From: Chelydra serpentina
Taxonomy: Eukaryota; Chordata; Testudines; Chelydridae
Length of the DNA stretch: 64,000 nt
Assembly (NCBI GenBank): GCA_037349315.1
Contig: JBAIAC010000006.1
Span: 17,209,501 to 17,273,500 of the forward strand
Direction: 5' to 3'
Shown: positions 22,084 through 32,735 of the stretch, one piece after another
Position numbering within the stretch: position 1 is the first letter of the stretch
Layout: each line of letters starts with the position of its first letter
Made by a program: the position numbers and the translations under genes
The notes under the pieces: model-generated
Seen by the model: only the letters and a program-made list of their open reading frames with translations
Told to the model about the DNA's origin: nothing
Database searches by the model: none

Positions 22084-22495
22084 TGTTACGTTCTTGGGAG
22101 GCTGCGGGCCTACCCAGGGTGCTCTGCAACAACGAGGCCCACACACACTGAGTTATTGGCTTTATTGGAGGCGAAATGACACATCCGCAATGGGGACTCC
22201 TGGCGTTGCTGTCACAGAGGCGGGGAACCCAGCTCACCGAATTTCGGCCTGGTACGGAGTCCAAAAGCGGGGCAGGCTCATACAACTATATAAAAGCATC
22301 TCATACATAATTAATCAGGGGCTTTCCACAGGCTGTGTTCGTCCCCTGGCTCAAGGCCATGCAAAGCAGTTTTAGCTAGCTTAAAACAGATTGCAGCTGG
22401 CAAGCCATGACCTACAGTAACTGGCCGCTGAGACAGCGTGAGAAAGCAAAAACACCCTTGCTATGCCGTAACACAATCTTCCGTGGTACCCTACA
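22084..22495 (-). mobile_element. 3' LTR of a minus-strand endogenous retrovirus
   Basis: On the minus strand it opens TGTAGGGTA (ending at 22495 in plus coordinates) and closes with AACGTAACA at 22084, so it starts with TG and ends with CA, as retroviral LTRs do. A polyadenylation signal AATAAA (complement of 22161-22166) and an A/T-rich TATA-like segment near 22287-22296 have a plausible spacing. A purine-rich tract (complement of 22496-22514) sits directly upstream. No partner 5' LTR is present in the window. Confidence 0.8.
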
Positions 22496-22514
22496 TTCTT
22501 CCCCTCGCTTTCTT
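22496..22514 (-). other. Polypurine tract of the endogenous retrovirus
   Basis: The complement is a purine-rich run ending 'gcgaggggaagaa' directly before the TG of the LTR. It marks the end of the internal region. Confidence 0.7.
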
Positions 22515-23025
22515 GAGCGACGTCAGCGGCCATATAGACCCCGAGGGGGCCGGCGCGGGGCAGCAAAAACAACAGCAACGGCCACATAGGCCACACACAA
22601 AAAGGCCCAAAAAGCAAAGGAGGCCAAGGCAAAGGCACGGCACCAAGTACACCGCCCATCCCCGTAAGGAGGTGAGCCAGGACCAGAGCCAGGAATCCCC
22701 CTGCTATTAACAAAGGCCCTCCGCTAGGTGGAGAAGGTGCTCCAAAGCGGCTGCTACAAGGGCCCGGCATCAGTAACATTAAAAACAGTAGCAGAACAAA
22801 AAAAAATACATGGCTGTATCTAAAACATACTGGGCGGGGCCCAAAGCATACAAATCCCCATATATAATGGCTTTCACAATCATCTTAAACACGGAATATC
22901 CCTGCAACGAGGCCAGGGCTGCACACACACCAATAAAACAAAAGATATTGCATTCACGGCAGTCTGGGCGAGTACCACCCATGCATTAACTGGGGAGGCG
23001 GCAGCTCCCTGGGCAGTACCTCCCC
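22515..23025 (-). pseudogene. Endogenous retrovirus remnant, possible env 3' end
   Basis: Several minus-strand frames in this stretch encode strongly hydrophobic runs, one near 22575-22640 followed by a short basic stretch and a stop about 30 bp before the polypurine tract. This is the place where a retroviral env membrane anchor and tail normally sit. No complete frame connects them, and I cannot match any env family, so this is inference from position and hydrophobicity only. Confidence 0.35.
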
Positions 23026-23562
23026 TCACAAGGAGCGCAGCGACAAGCGGGAGAGCGAGGCCATATGAGGATAGTCCTCTCCTTCCGGTAGCACATACGC
23101 CCATCCTGCTCCAGTGGCCAGAACCACGGCGGCTTGTGGTTCTCGCTGCGGCACAGTCCACCAGAAGTTGGCTAGCACGCGCCATCCCATTTCACTGGGG
23201 ACGTGGGGCGCCAAACCTGCAGGAGGTAAGGGAATAAATTTACACAGGGCCTCCCCTTGCTCCCACGGCACCAGCTCAGTGCCCACGTTGGAGCACGCCA
23301 GCAGGGCCAGGGTGACCATGACCTCATACGCCGAGGTCTCGGCTCCTCCGAGGCCTTTCACCAAAGTAGCTTGGCCCTGAGCCTGCGCAGAGTGTAAGAT
23401 CGTGACTTCAGCACCTGTATCAAGTAGCGCCAAGACATGTTGAACTCCTCCCCTCGGCCAATGGATCACCAGGGGCATGTAGGGGCGTCGGTCCCCCGTT
23501 TCCCTCCCGCTTGTGGCTGCTGCCACGCACGGAACGGAGGACCCACCACGCCCTCAATAGGG
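23026..23562 (-). pseudogene. Retroviral aspartic protease-like frame
   Basis: Minus-strand frame with the aspartic protease signature 'LLDTGAEVTIL' near 23400-23430. About 20 residues downstream is a glycine-rich 'VKGLGG' segment that could be the flap. In retroviruses this enzyme cuts Gag and Pol and works as a dimer. The frame is open for about 166 codons but has no Gag before it and no reverse transcriptase after it, so the provirus has lost most of its internal region. The retroviral class cannot be fixed from this piece. Confidence 0.7.
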
Positions 23563-23745
23563 CCGCGGCAGTTGCCACTCAGTGGGTGGAGCAGCGGGCG
23601 CTGCGGGCTTGCTTTGTTCCACGTCTCTCTCTCCCTCGCCTCCGGTACTCCGTTTCGAGGTGGGTAGTTGCATCCACCGCTTATACAAGTCTGCTGTCGG
23701 TTTCCCATTGATCTCCTCTCGAGGGACACTGGCCTGAGGCGCCGT
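23563..23745 (-). mobile_element. 5' limit of the endogenous retrovirus remnant
   Basis: GC-rich sequence of the same character as the protease frame continues to about 23745, then changes to AT-rich flanking DNA. I see no LTR here, so the 5' part of the provirus is missing. The exact edge is uncertain. Confidence 0.4.
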
Positions 23746-25509
23746 TCAGAGCACTTACCACAAGATCATCACACCTGCCTTATCAGCTAATTAATTGTTT
23801 TCATATCTCTGTAATACATGGTAATCTGTCATGTATTCACCGAAAACAAATAAATAAAATCTCCAGGGCAAATGTATAGAGGTTAGCACACAGAATTAAT
23901 GGCAACTATAACAGCACCTGTACTGATTATTAGGGTGTAATTGAAATCTCCAGGATACTTTTTGAATGCATGCACAGAATAAATATACAATAAAATACTT
24001 ACAGACCTTAGTCTCCAGTTGATGGTTTTTGTTTTTATTTCCAAAGCTTGTCATATGCTGAAAAGTTACATTACAATCAGTTAATGATTTAATGGCAACA
24101 AATAAGGTATTTCTTCAGAGCTAGTAAAACCTCGGGATTAGACCAATTCCTGTCAGGTTTTAATAAACCTTCCCAACACCTACTGGGCCCAATTTCATAC
24201 CTCTTCAAAAAATCTGATAAAACACTAGGAACAAAAAGAGAGCCTGAAAAAGCCTTTTAATAACTTTGTGTTCTTAAAATAGTACAAACTAGTAATCTCA
24301 TAATGACACCAGTTCATGCAAAAAAAAAACACAACACAAAACCATTTTAAGCATGTTCCATAAACATACTGATTTTGAAATGTAGACACAGGGCCAGAAC
24401 CACCAGTGTGGTGCATTCCATTTGGGTTTGCACAGAGAATACATTCTAGCTATAAAGCCCCATGGAGTGCTCCAACGACTATCACCCCCAGAGCCATCCT
24501 CTGGTGAGGTGTAGCTGATATAGGAGCTCTTACACTGCTCCAAAATGGTTGCCAGTTTAGCAGGGGAAAGAATATGGCTGGCATCTGTATAAGCTTGTAA
24601 ATGAGAGAGGATGTCAATACCTAGTTTGTCTCTTGCAGAAGAGCCCAATCATAATGGCAATTTCTGGATAGTCTTGATTAAAGGAAGCACATCCAGGGAT
24701 TTAAAGAACCTCAAAAAGGACACCAAGGGTGAATTTCTGTTGTGGCCCCATGCCCATTTTAAATTGGGCAAGATAGAAGCAGTGAATATTGCACCCTCCA
24801 GAGGATACAGTGACCATCTTCGCCCTGTAAGCTGGGGTGCTCCCAAGTGTCTTATCTGCCCATGTTTCAATGCCTCCCTAAACGTCTACTATTCCACTGT
24901 ACCTTGTCCTGCAAAGGGTGGTAACCTGGATAATCTCCTGTTCAGCAGGGCCGTAAGCAAACAAATACTCCTGCTGCCAGGCTCCTTGTTTGAGAGTGAG
25001 CATAGGTACGCAGTTTGCATTTTCACTCCTGCTCTTGTAGATAGCGAGAGGAGCAAGTACCCTGATTTGCAGTTGCTCTTCAATTCCCGGTGCAAAAATG
25101 TAGGTGCAGATTTTGCAACAACATCTTGGATATTTTTAAAATTTGCCCACAAGTATGAAAAGCATCAGCATTTTATAAATCATGTTGGAAAGGCTAGATA
25201 CTCAGCCATTTTCCTCCTGGAAATCTCTCTTTAGTGCCCAACTTCACAAAGTTTTCCCATGGAAATCTCAGCTACCTTTAACTGTTGTCAAGTGTTTCAT
25301 ATCTGCTTGAATTAGATTGTAGGCTTTTTGGGGCATGGTCCATTTTTTAAAATTCAGTCTTACAGCCTAAAAGTTCCTCCTGTGAGGAATGGGATTTCAT
25401 ACTCTGAAAAGAGAACTCCACTGAGATTCACAAAATTCCTTTAAAAACTCTCCTTTTCTGCATAACACACACAATGGTAAGACAGTATGTTATATAAAAT
25501 GACATGCAC
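23746..25509. other. No recognised gene; contains a 207-codon open frame
   Basis: AT-rich DNA. The stretch 24611-25234 is open for 207 codons on the plus strand, the longest frame outside recognised elements. Two minus-strand frames (24649-24870 and 24889-25152) are open across the same bases, which points to a low stop density rather than selection. I see no domain, signal peptide, membrane segment or repeat signature in its translation. Confidence 0.4.
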
Positions 25510-26220
25510 ATTGTCATGCTGTAAGGAATAGGGAAGCCATTTATAATATTATTGATACCAATATTACAATGAATCTTATACCAGATATGCCATGTAAGGT
25601 ATCAGTGGAAATAGTATGATTTGCTAAAAATTATAAGCTTGTTTATATGTATCATCTTTGTGTCATGAGTTATAAATGTGTGGCATATTTGATATTTCAT
25701 ATCAGATATCTTGTATCTGTGTGACACCCCCAGACAAATTGGCATCAGTACTACTAGGCCTGCTTGATGGCTCATCAAGGGCTAATCACCTGTACAATGA
25801 ACCCATTGAAAGAAGCCAGGGGCTATGCTTTTGAGTCTGCATGACATGTACCAATATGCCAGGGGACTCCAAATACTTTTCCATGCCCATGTGCTGTGAG
25901 CTTGTATTTGGGACAAAGGATGTATAAGCCACATAGTAGAGAATATAAAAAGGCAGCTGCATTATCTCCATTTTGTCTTCAATCCTGTTTCTCACTTCTG
26001 GAGTAAATTCTCTACAAACTGAAACTTTGAACAAAGGACAGTAGACCCATCCAAGCTTTGGATGTGTTCCAGAGGGACTATATAAACCAGCAAATGCTGC
26101 TAAAAACCTGATGTATAGATGCCTGAAGTCATATGTATGTACCTGATTGTTCTGACCATTTAACAACACTCTTCTCATCCTTTTCTTTTCTATTATAATA
26201 AACATTTGGTTTTAGATTTA
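25510..26220 (+). mobile_element. Candidate LTR, left part, split by an R2-type LINE
   Basis: Plus-strand features of an LTR: a TATA-like 'gaatataaaaaggcag' near 25944 and a polyadenylation signal in 'ataataaacatttgg' near 26195. I recognise the flow of this sequence, including the continuation 'taaaggattggctgg' at 27208, as a turtle LTR-type repeat from memory, not from a search. An R2-type remnant (26221-27207) separates the two parts. Ends are not defined. Confidence 0.45.
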
Positions 26221-26619
26221 AGAATTGTATTAAGATAAAAATAAAAGCAACGGTACAGAGTTTAAGCGTAGAAGTTTCTGGTTATCAGGGAATAAGGTAC
26301 AGATTATGAAGGGGAGCGAAGTTCGGTTTAGGATTGGATGGCGTAAGAAATACATAATATGCAAAATCCCCAATTGGGGGTAAAGGCTTAACGGGTCAAA
26401 GTACAGAGATTGAGATATGAGGGTAAATTGTTCATATATAATGGCTATGTTCAGGTGTGGAGTATGAGTGGGTACGATGATGAGGATGGATTTACCCTCA
26501 TTTGGTGAGATTTAATGTTCAGTGATTTTATGATTCCAGGTCATATGGTACAGTGGGAAAAATTTGCTCGGTGACTTTCTCATAGATGATGCATGGTGTC
26601 ATTCCAGCTCACGGCTCCT

Positions 26620-27200
26620 GGTACTGTCGGTGGCCAGTGATGTGTTCGATGTAGATGTCCCTGGACCATTGGATGGTGTACGAGACCATGAGGCGCCGCA
26701 TAAGCCATGCATAGCGTCGACTGATCCCACAGGTCTGCAGCACACGCTCGTTGCCGGGGTCCCGGTGTCCAGGGCTCCGACGATCAGGGCGTCCATCTGC
26801 ACCTCGTAGCCCTTCGCTCTCAGGGTGTCGGCCAGGGGGGCGTACTTTTCCAGCTTATGAGCTCGGGTTTTGTGGAATTACTAATGCCTTGATAATCTGG
26901 ATGTTTTGTAACACACTATTACAATATCTACAGTCCAAATTTCTTTTCTTGATTTAGTGATGAATATGAGACTAGAGGGGAGAAAGATCAATGTGGAAAT
27001 GAAATCATGAAACAATCTACCAGGGGTCCTGTTCTCTAAGGAGACCATGATGTCGACGAGGATGATCTTTTTCTGGGCCTCGTCGGTGACGACCACATCA
27101 GGTTGCAGCTGGCTGTCGGTACTGGGGCCTGGTCGCTGTTTATGGCGACCTGCCCCTCCCCCCCCCCCCAGGTGTGGTGCAATGGCTTTCACAAGGCAGT
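26620..27200 (-). pseudogene. R2-type endonuclease C-terminal region, interrupted
   Basis: In R2 elements this domain makes the site-specific cut that primes reverse transcription. Here the PDX14D acidic pair is kept, but the reading frame is cut between 'ENRTP' and the 'FHKTRAHKLEKY' word by the 147-bp segment, and shifts near 26765. After that shift the expected family words (an 'RDIYIEHITGH' ending) appear in another frame near 26640. The protein cannot be made. R2 elements normally live in 28S rDNA; no rDNA is seen here. Confidence 0.75.
26876..27022 (-). repeat. 147-bp inverted copy of the segment at 28007-28153
   Basis: Base-by-base comparison with the reverse complement of 28007-28153 gives 145 of 147 matches by my count, with no gap. 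It sits cleanly inside the R2-type endonuclease region without visible loss of R2 codons. It lacks terminal repeats, a poly-A tail or a clear target duplication. Confidence 0.9.
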
Positions 27201-27207
27201 TCTGGAT

Positions 27208-27560
27208 GCTAAAGGATTGGCTGGAAGCATGGTATTTTGGGTAAGATCCAAAGTAGTATTGATCAGGTAACATGGCTGGCCCTTTGGGGATCAGAAGCAT
27301 ATTTTGTAAGTGAATAGAGTTTTAAGTAACTTCTCACTTTACTGAACTTATTTCCTGATTGGGAGCCAGAGACTGGAATGCAATAAAAGAGGCTGTGAGA
27401 TTTATTTTTTTTCGGCTTCTTGATAACCAGTATGGGGGATCAGTAGCACTGTTTGTGACTGGTGAATCCAAATACCGTGTTGACCACCAGTTTTGGGGGA
27501 ATCTGCTCTCCTTTTTTGCAGCCCGTTCTGACTTTGCTATTTTCAGTGTAGGGTCAAGTC
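27208..27560 (+). mobile_element. Candidate LTR-type repeat, right part
   Basis: Begins 'taaaggattggctggaagc' and continues through 'ggccctttggggatcagaag', 'tggaatgcaataaaag' and 'ttgataaccagtatggggg'. I recognise this as the continuation of the repeat at 25510-26220, from memory of turtle genomes. The right edge is set where the similarity to my recollection ends and is approximate. Confidence 0.4.
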
Positions 27561-28006
27561 ACTCACATTTACAGAGTTACGTAAATAATAAATCCAATAT
27601 GTAATGGTGTGTAAGTGCTTCATACTTGATAACCCTATGTCTGCTCAAAATATGTATTATTCATAGAATAAGACCTTAACACAACTTTCAATTGTATTTT
27701 ATTTGGATTTTATTTGGATTTCCTAGCTTTTTCCATTGACTGATATAGACCTGTTACTGCCCTCAGTGAAGAGGGGGCCAGTAAGAGGGCTATAAAATGC
27801 TTGCATTCCTCAAAAGAGGAATGAATTATTAAGGTATAAGTATGAATTTATTCTGGATTAAAGGATATTAAACATTGTCTCATGATGATCATACACACAG
27901 ATACATTATTTTTCTTCTGCCAAAAAGAAGGGAGTTTTCCATCTTGAAAATACACTTGTTACTTTTGGTAGGATGGAAGCAAGAAATCAGGCAGGAAAGA
28001 ATCATG

Positions 28007-28153
28007 TGGTAGATTGTTTCATGATTTCATTTCCACATTGATCTTTCTCCCCTCTAGTCTCATATTCATCACTAAATCAAGAAAAGAAATTAGGACTGTA
28101 GATATTGTAATAGTGTGTTACAAAACACCCAGATTATCAAGGCATTAGTAATT
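28007..28153 (+). repeat. 147-bp segment, partner of the inverted copy at 26876-27022
   Basis: This copy lies in DNA without recognised repeats, which makes it the likelier source. The two copies are 984 bp apart, in opposite orientation, and differ at two positions. Confidence 0.9.
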
Positions 28154-29499
28154 TATTGAGGAGGCAGTACCATTTACACATCCACTGTTCCATTTCTAAT
28201 TGTCTGACACTTATTTAGTATTGAATGGAAGGACACAGCAGGGATCATTGAAGCATGATTCTCTCTCGCTGCTCTACCAGACCAGCCTTCCTGGGTTTCT
28301 GAGACATTTCTAAGATAGACATTCGCTTTCCTTGTTTTACTATAAATATCGAGAAACCCACGTTCTGCAAAGGCACTAATTACAGTATTTTATAGGAATA
28401 TAAGTTGTTCATTTTTAAGGTGATGGAGGGCAAAGAAATTGCTTTTCCTTTTAGTATACTCGACTGCTCCTCTCTTATTAATCAGAGAACTTCCCAGCTC
28501 AGAAGTGCTGGAAACATATATTTTTAAGATGCCTCATGCTAGCCCTTATTGATTTTCTTGTGACTAAGCGCTTGCTCATGCACATTAACATAAGAGACAA
28601 ATAATGTGGCAATGTATTAAATACTGTTGTGTGCTTCATCGTGTCCACGAAAAGTCATTCAGAATCTGAGACTGACATGAACTGTGATCCACACAGCTGG
28701 CATTGTGTACTCAATCCATTAGCACCTGGATACTATTGCTACTGTATGCTTTGTACATGCAAGATCAATTTTAATATAGTTACATTAACTCCCACTGTCT
28801 ATCATGAAGTAGACAGTGCAGTTGGGAGAGATCAATAAAATCCACAAAAATAAAATATAGAAAATATATAATGAAGGTTGTAGATAGCTCAGGAGATTGA
28901 TAATGGGTTATTAGAGTCCTGATTCTTAAGTTACCAGCCCAGACTGGTGGTAATGACCAAAAGTTGTTACCATCATATAGATCATATCTTAAGGTTTTAT
29001 ATGGTCATTCATTAATTGAATATAATGGCTGATGGTGGGACTCATTCAGCACAGCATAAAAGCTGGATAGACAGTTCAATGAAGAAAAGGACAGAAGGAA
29101 AGTAAAGGTATTTAAACCAGAAATGTGCTTTTTACACTTGTTGGTTTTGTTTTCTATAGATTTTAATCTCAATTATTTTTTAGATGAAACAAATGTGAAA
29201 TTTAGTGTATTTAGAATTTTGAAACACTTTCCCCCCCCCCCTCCTAGTCATCTGGATGGTGGGATAATCATGAGACAGCTACTAGTCAGCCATCTTGTAT
29301 TTAGTCATATGATTAGAGAAGGTGGGTGTCAGAGATTTTACCTAATTTACACAAAATAAAGTAAGTAATTGTCAGGAATACAAATATTTTATTTATTGGT
29401 TAGAACTACAACTGAATTCTAGATCCTTTTCCAGTTGGGAGTAGCACAGAAAAGTTAAGAAAGGCCTTCTGAGACTTTTCCCCCCATCAGCAGTATATT
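28154..29499. other. No recognisable gene or repeat
   Basis: AT-rich DNA. A poly-C run near 29230 is the only simple feature. No frame longer than about 80 codons. Confidence 0.4.
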
Positions 29500-29590
29500 A
29501 AAACTAAGAGCACATGAATAGCCATACTGGGTCAGACCAATGGTCTATAAAGCCCAGTATCCTGTCTTGCAATAGTGGCCGGATGCTTTA
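29500..29590 (-). mobile_element. CR1 LINE 3'-end fragment
   Basis: Words 'catactgggtcagaccaatgg' (shortened) and 'agcccagtatcctgtctt' identify a minus-strand CR1 tail of the same subfamily as 10921-11000. Confidence 0.75.
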
Positions 29591-30932
29591 CATGCAGGTT
29601 TAATTTGGCTAGACGGTAGATAGTTAGCTTTTATCTGTTCTTGCTCAAGAAGAGGATCTTGATCCTAGATTTGAAAGTACATTTAGAAGCGCTACTTTGT
29701 CATCTGTGTTTTCTGTAATCAGAGTAGGACCAGATGGTCTTAGGATTTAAAGCCTACAATTTCTGAACAAAAGTATGAACTGTATCTCCTTTTGATTACT
29801 TCCAATCAATATGTTAAATCAGTTCTTCTTGTCTCCAAACCACTACTTCAAAATCAATACCCAAGACTGAACAGATTGTCTTTCTTACAAATGAACAGAC
29901 TAAAGGTGTAATATCCGATCACTTGTTCTGGGGTGCATCCTCTAGGGCTACCCAAAGGGCAACCTTGTAGTCATGTACTTGCAACAACATCTGTTCTGCT
30001 TTGTCCTCCCTTAATGAGCTGTCTTATGGTGTTACCAGACACTGTTGTTCCATTTTCTGCTGACCAATATTGCTTCGCATTTCCCTCGACTCCTGCCAGA
30101 AAGTTATTACTGGAAACTGGAAATCAAATGAGGTGCCCTTTTGACTCTGAATTGTTTGTACATATGAAACTGATGCTGCAGACAACATCCTATTTTTTCA
30201 GAAAAGCAACTAGGGGAAAAAATGGAGTGAAATATTGTCTCTGCTAAAGATCCTCTCCCCAGAAGTAGTTCACTATATTGCTACTAATAGTCTGTCTTCA
30301 ATCTTCCCAGGAAAATAATTGTTTCATAAATACAGCATCTCTTTCTTATAGGCTGTTCTAATCTTCCAGTCTTCATGAATGGTACTTTCACCTTGAAGTG
30401 CACCCTTTGTTCACATTCAGTAGAGTATTGCACTTTGTAGGGGCTAGCAGGGGAGTGTGTAAGACATGGCAACCTACATTGAGAGTGGCTCTTTATAACT
30501 TGGACACAGTATAAATGTTTTCTGCTTTAAAAACAAATATTTACAGAAACATTTTTGCTTGATTTGGCCCCATCAAATGCAACCATCCGAAAATTCCACA
30601 GGGAAATCAAAGACATTGCTTATAGCTCATTTCTTCCTTGAAATATGCTCTCAATATTCAAGCTTTGCAAGTGTCTTTGTTCTTTTATTTTTTGTAAGGA
30701 TGAGTTTCCTAAGGGACACACCAGAGTATTGCTGGAGTAAATTGCAAAGGTACATTATTGATAGTGTCAGAACTGATGTTAATAACAAAAAATAATAAGC
30801 ATGAAAGGTTGTGTTTCATTCTTCTCTCTTTTAAAAATAGCTAACTTTCCAGTGCTTTATGAATGAATCTACACATTGGTAGCAGAGATGGTTTAAGAAA
30901 CCTTAGGATCTGCTCCTAACAATCAGAGGAGG
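29591..30932. other. No recognisable gene or repeat
   Basis: A 104-codon plus-strand frame (29933-30247) has no domain that I recognise. The remaining DNA is AT-rich and unassigned. Confidence 0.35.
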
Positions 30933-31062
30933 CTTTGGGTACATCTACATTGCAATAAAAGACCTGCAGCATGGCTGCAGCTGGCCCAACAGCTGGTTCG
31001 AGCTTGCGGGCCTCAGGCTGCAGGGCTACAAATTGTAGTGGGATGTTTGGGCTCAGGCTTGA
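30933..31062. repeat. Partial TIR element
   Basis: Begins 'tttgggtacatctacattgca', similar to the left ends at 21282 and 60712 (consensus-like GGGTATGTCTACACTG). The right end is missing. Confidence 0.5.
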
Positions 31063-32727
31063 GAAACAGGAAAGTGGAGTGTTTTCAAACTCAGTTAGTA
31101 GTGAGAACAGTCGATCTAAAAAAATACACTGAAACAACCCAACAAACAATAATAGTTCAATTAACATATTGGATCCCAAAGAACTTGTTCACAAAGGAAA
31201 TTGACAAAATGAATTACTGTAATGATGATTGTCTCAGGTTAAATAATACTTAATGGATATATTGAACTTTGATTTATGAGCCTATTGACTTCCTATCAAG
31301 AAAGACACCTTTAGTCTGTGTTAAGAGATGAATGACGTCATCGCTTCAAGCATAGATGGATTTTTCCAAAGTGGCAGTGATTGACTCTGCTAAGTCCTGG
31401 AAGGGTGTAAATCAGAGAAGCCTTTTGATACTAGATCGTTTAATCATTTGAAAAGGCAAGTTATTGTGAATCATAGTACAAAATTAACATATCTATAAAC
31501 ATAGGGGAAGAGAATAAACAATGACATCACATAATCCAAAATGAATAACAGTGACTACAAATACATCCAATGCTGTAGGTTTCTGCTAGGGATGTTTTTC
31601 TCTGTTGCATTTCAGAAGCACCAATATGACTATTTCAATAATCAAAACTTCTTATTTTGGTCAGCCCCTACTACTCTATCCTGATCCTCTTATTTGGAGT
31701 TTTTCATTTTCCCATTGGGGGTAACTTCTCTATTTGTTAGATGAAACTGTAGCATCAGGAGTATCTGAATTAAGTAGACAAAACTGCACTTGAAACTCTC
31801 ATGCTTTATATGGTCACATTTGATTTTATTTCTCCAGTGGAGGAGAAGAGAAACAGTGGAGGGGAGACATGGATCTTAGTGGGACGCTTGGTGTCTTTGC
31901 ACATGTGCAGAGAGTAGGGCAGGCGAACTTAAAAAAATCCAGAAACTTCCAGAACAGGGTGAGGTAGTTACCAAACATGCTCAATAGTTGTTCTGAGACC
32001 ATGTAGGAAGTTTTTTGTTGTGAGCTATCCATCTGGCAGGTCAAAGCCTCATCATCCTCTGAGAGCTGGGCCAATCAGCGAGCAAGAGGGGGGGAAGGTT
32101 GTAAACAGAGTTAAAAACATCCCTATGGAATCAGCAGCTGATTAATGCAGGACCAAATCTCAATACCTGTAACCACTTTGAATACAGGTATGTGCTATTC
32201 CAGCTTTATGTACTAGGGAAGCCCTCCATTACAGTGTGGTCCATCACAATGCGTTTTATGGACCTAGAGAGAGAGCTGGAGGGAAGCATTTGTCACCCCT
32301 AGAGGCTACAGAGACTCTCTAACTCACATTTGGCTGTAAGCTAACTGCTTTTAACTGGGATTCTGTTTCAGTTAAAGGGAGAAAATAGTGCAGCACCTAG
32401 TGAGATAAAGGTTTGCAACTTCTTGTCTGACTTAATATGACTTATTGCGGTGCCTTCTAGAGTGAGACCCTTATAGAGACACAGGTAATGGATATGTGAG
32501 GTGCTGATCCCAATCCCTGTACCACTTTGCATATAGGCTACACATTTCTGTTTCATCAGCAATTAGAAAATGGGTCAACTATTAACACAAGTGCTGGGAT
32601 GCTGTTAGCTGTGGAGACCGCACACTGTTTGTTTACTAACAAACCTATTGAAATGTTTGAAAGGACTGAGATGCTGCCATTTCTCAAGCTCCAAAGAGTC
32701 CAGGTGAAACTCTGTATACTATGTTTG
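31063..32727. other. No recognisable gene or repeat
   Basis: Unassigned DNA. Short chance frames on both strands, for example 31826-32074 minus, show no domain. Confidence 0.35.
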
Positions 32728-32735
32728 CTCTATGA
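32728..32735. repeat. Target site duplication (left) of the hAT element
   Basis: CTCTATGA here and CTCTATCA at 34996-35003, differing by one base. Eight base pairs is the duplication length of hAT elements. Confidence 0.85.

Larger units (their letters stand above)
26221..27207 (-). mobile_element. R2-type (RLE-class) LINE 3' end
   Basis: Minus strand: the C-terminal restriction-like endonuclease region, the stop near 26622, then a 3' untranslated part down to about 26221. The key motif 'PDVVVTDEAQKKIILVD' fits the PDX12-14D active-site pattern of R2-type endonucleases. It is followed by 'ENRTP', then after an interruption by 'HKLEKYAPLADTLRAKGYE' and 'MDALIVGAL'. A 147-bp foreign piece (26876-27022) interrupts it, and a frameshift lies near 26765. 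Only the last part of the element is present. Confidence 0.8.

Noticed and set aside
22381..22779. 132-codon hydrophobic frame as a membrane protein gene
   Set aside because: It overlaps the retroviral LTR and polypurine tract, so it cannot be one gene; only the part before the tract could be an env remnant.
30933..31062. Complete MITE near 31 kb
   Set aside because: Only the left end resembles the TIR group; no matching right end was found within 500 bp.
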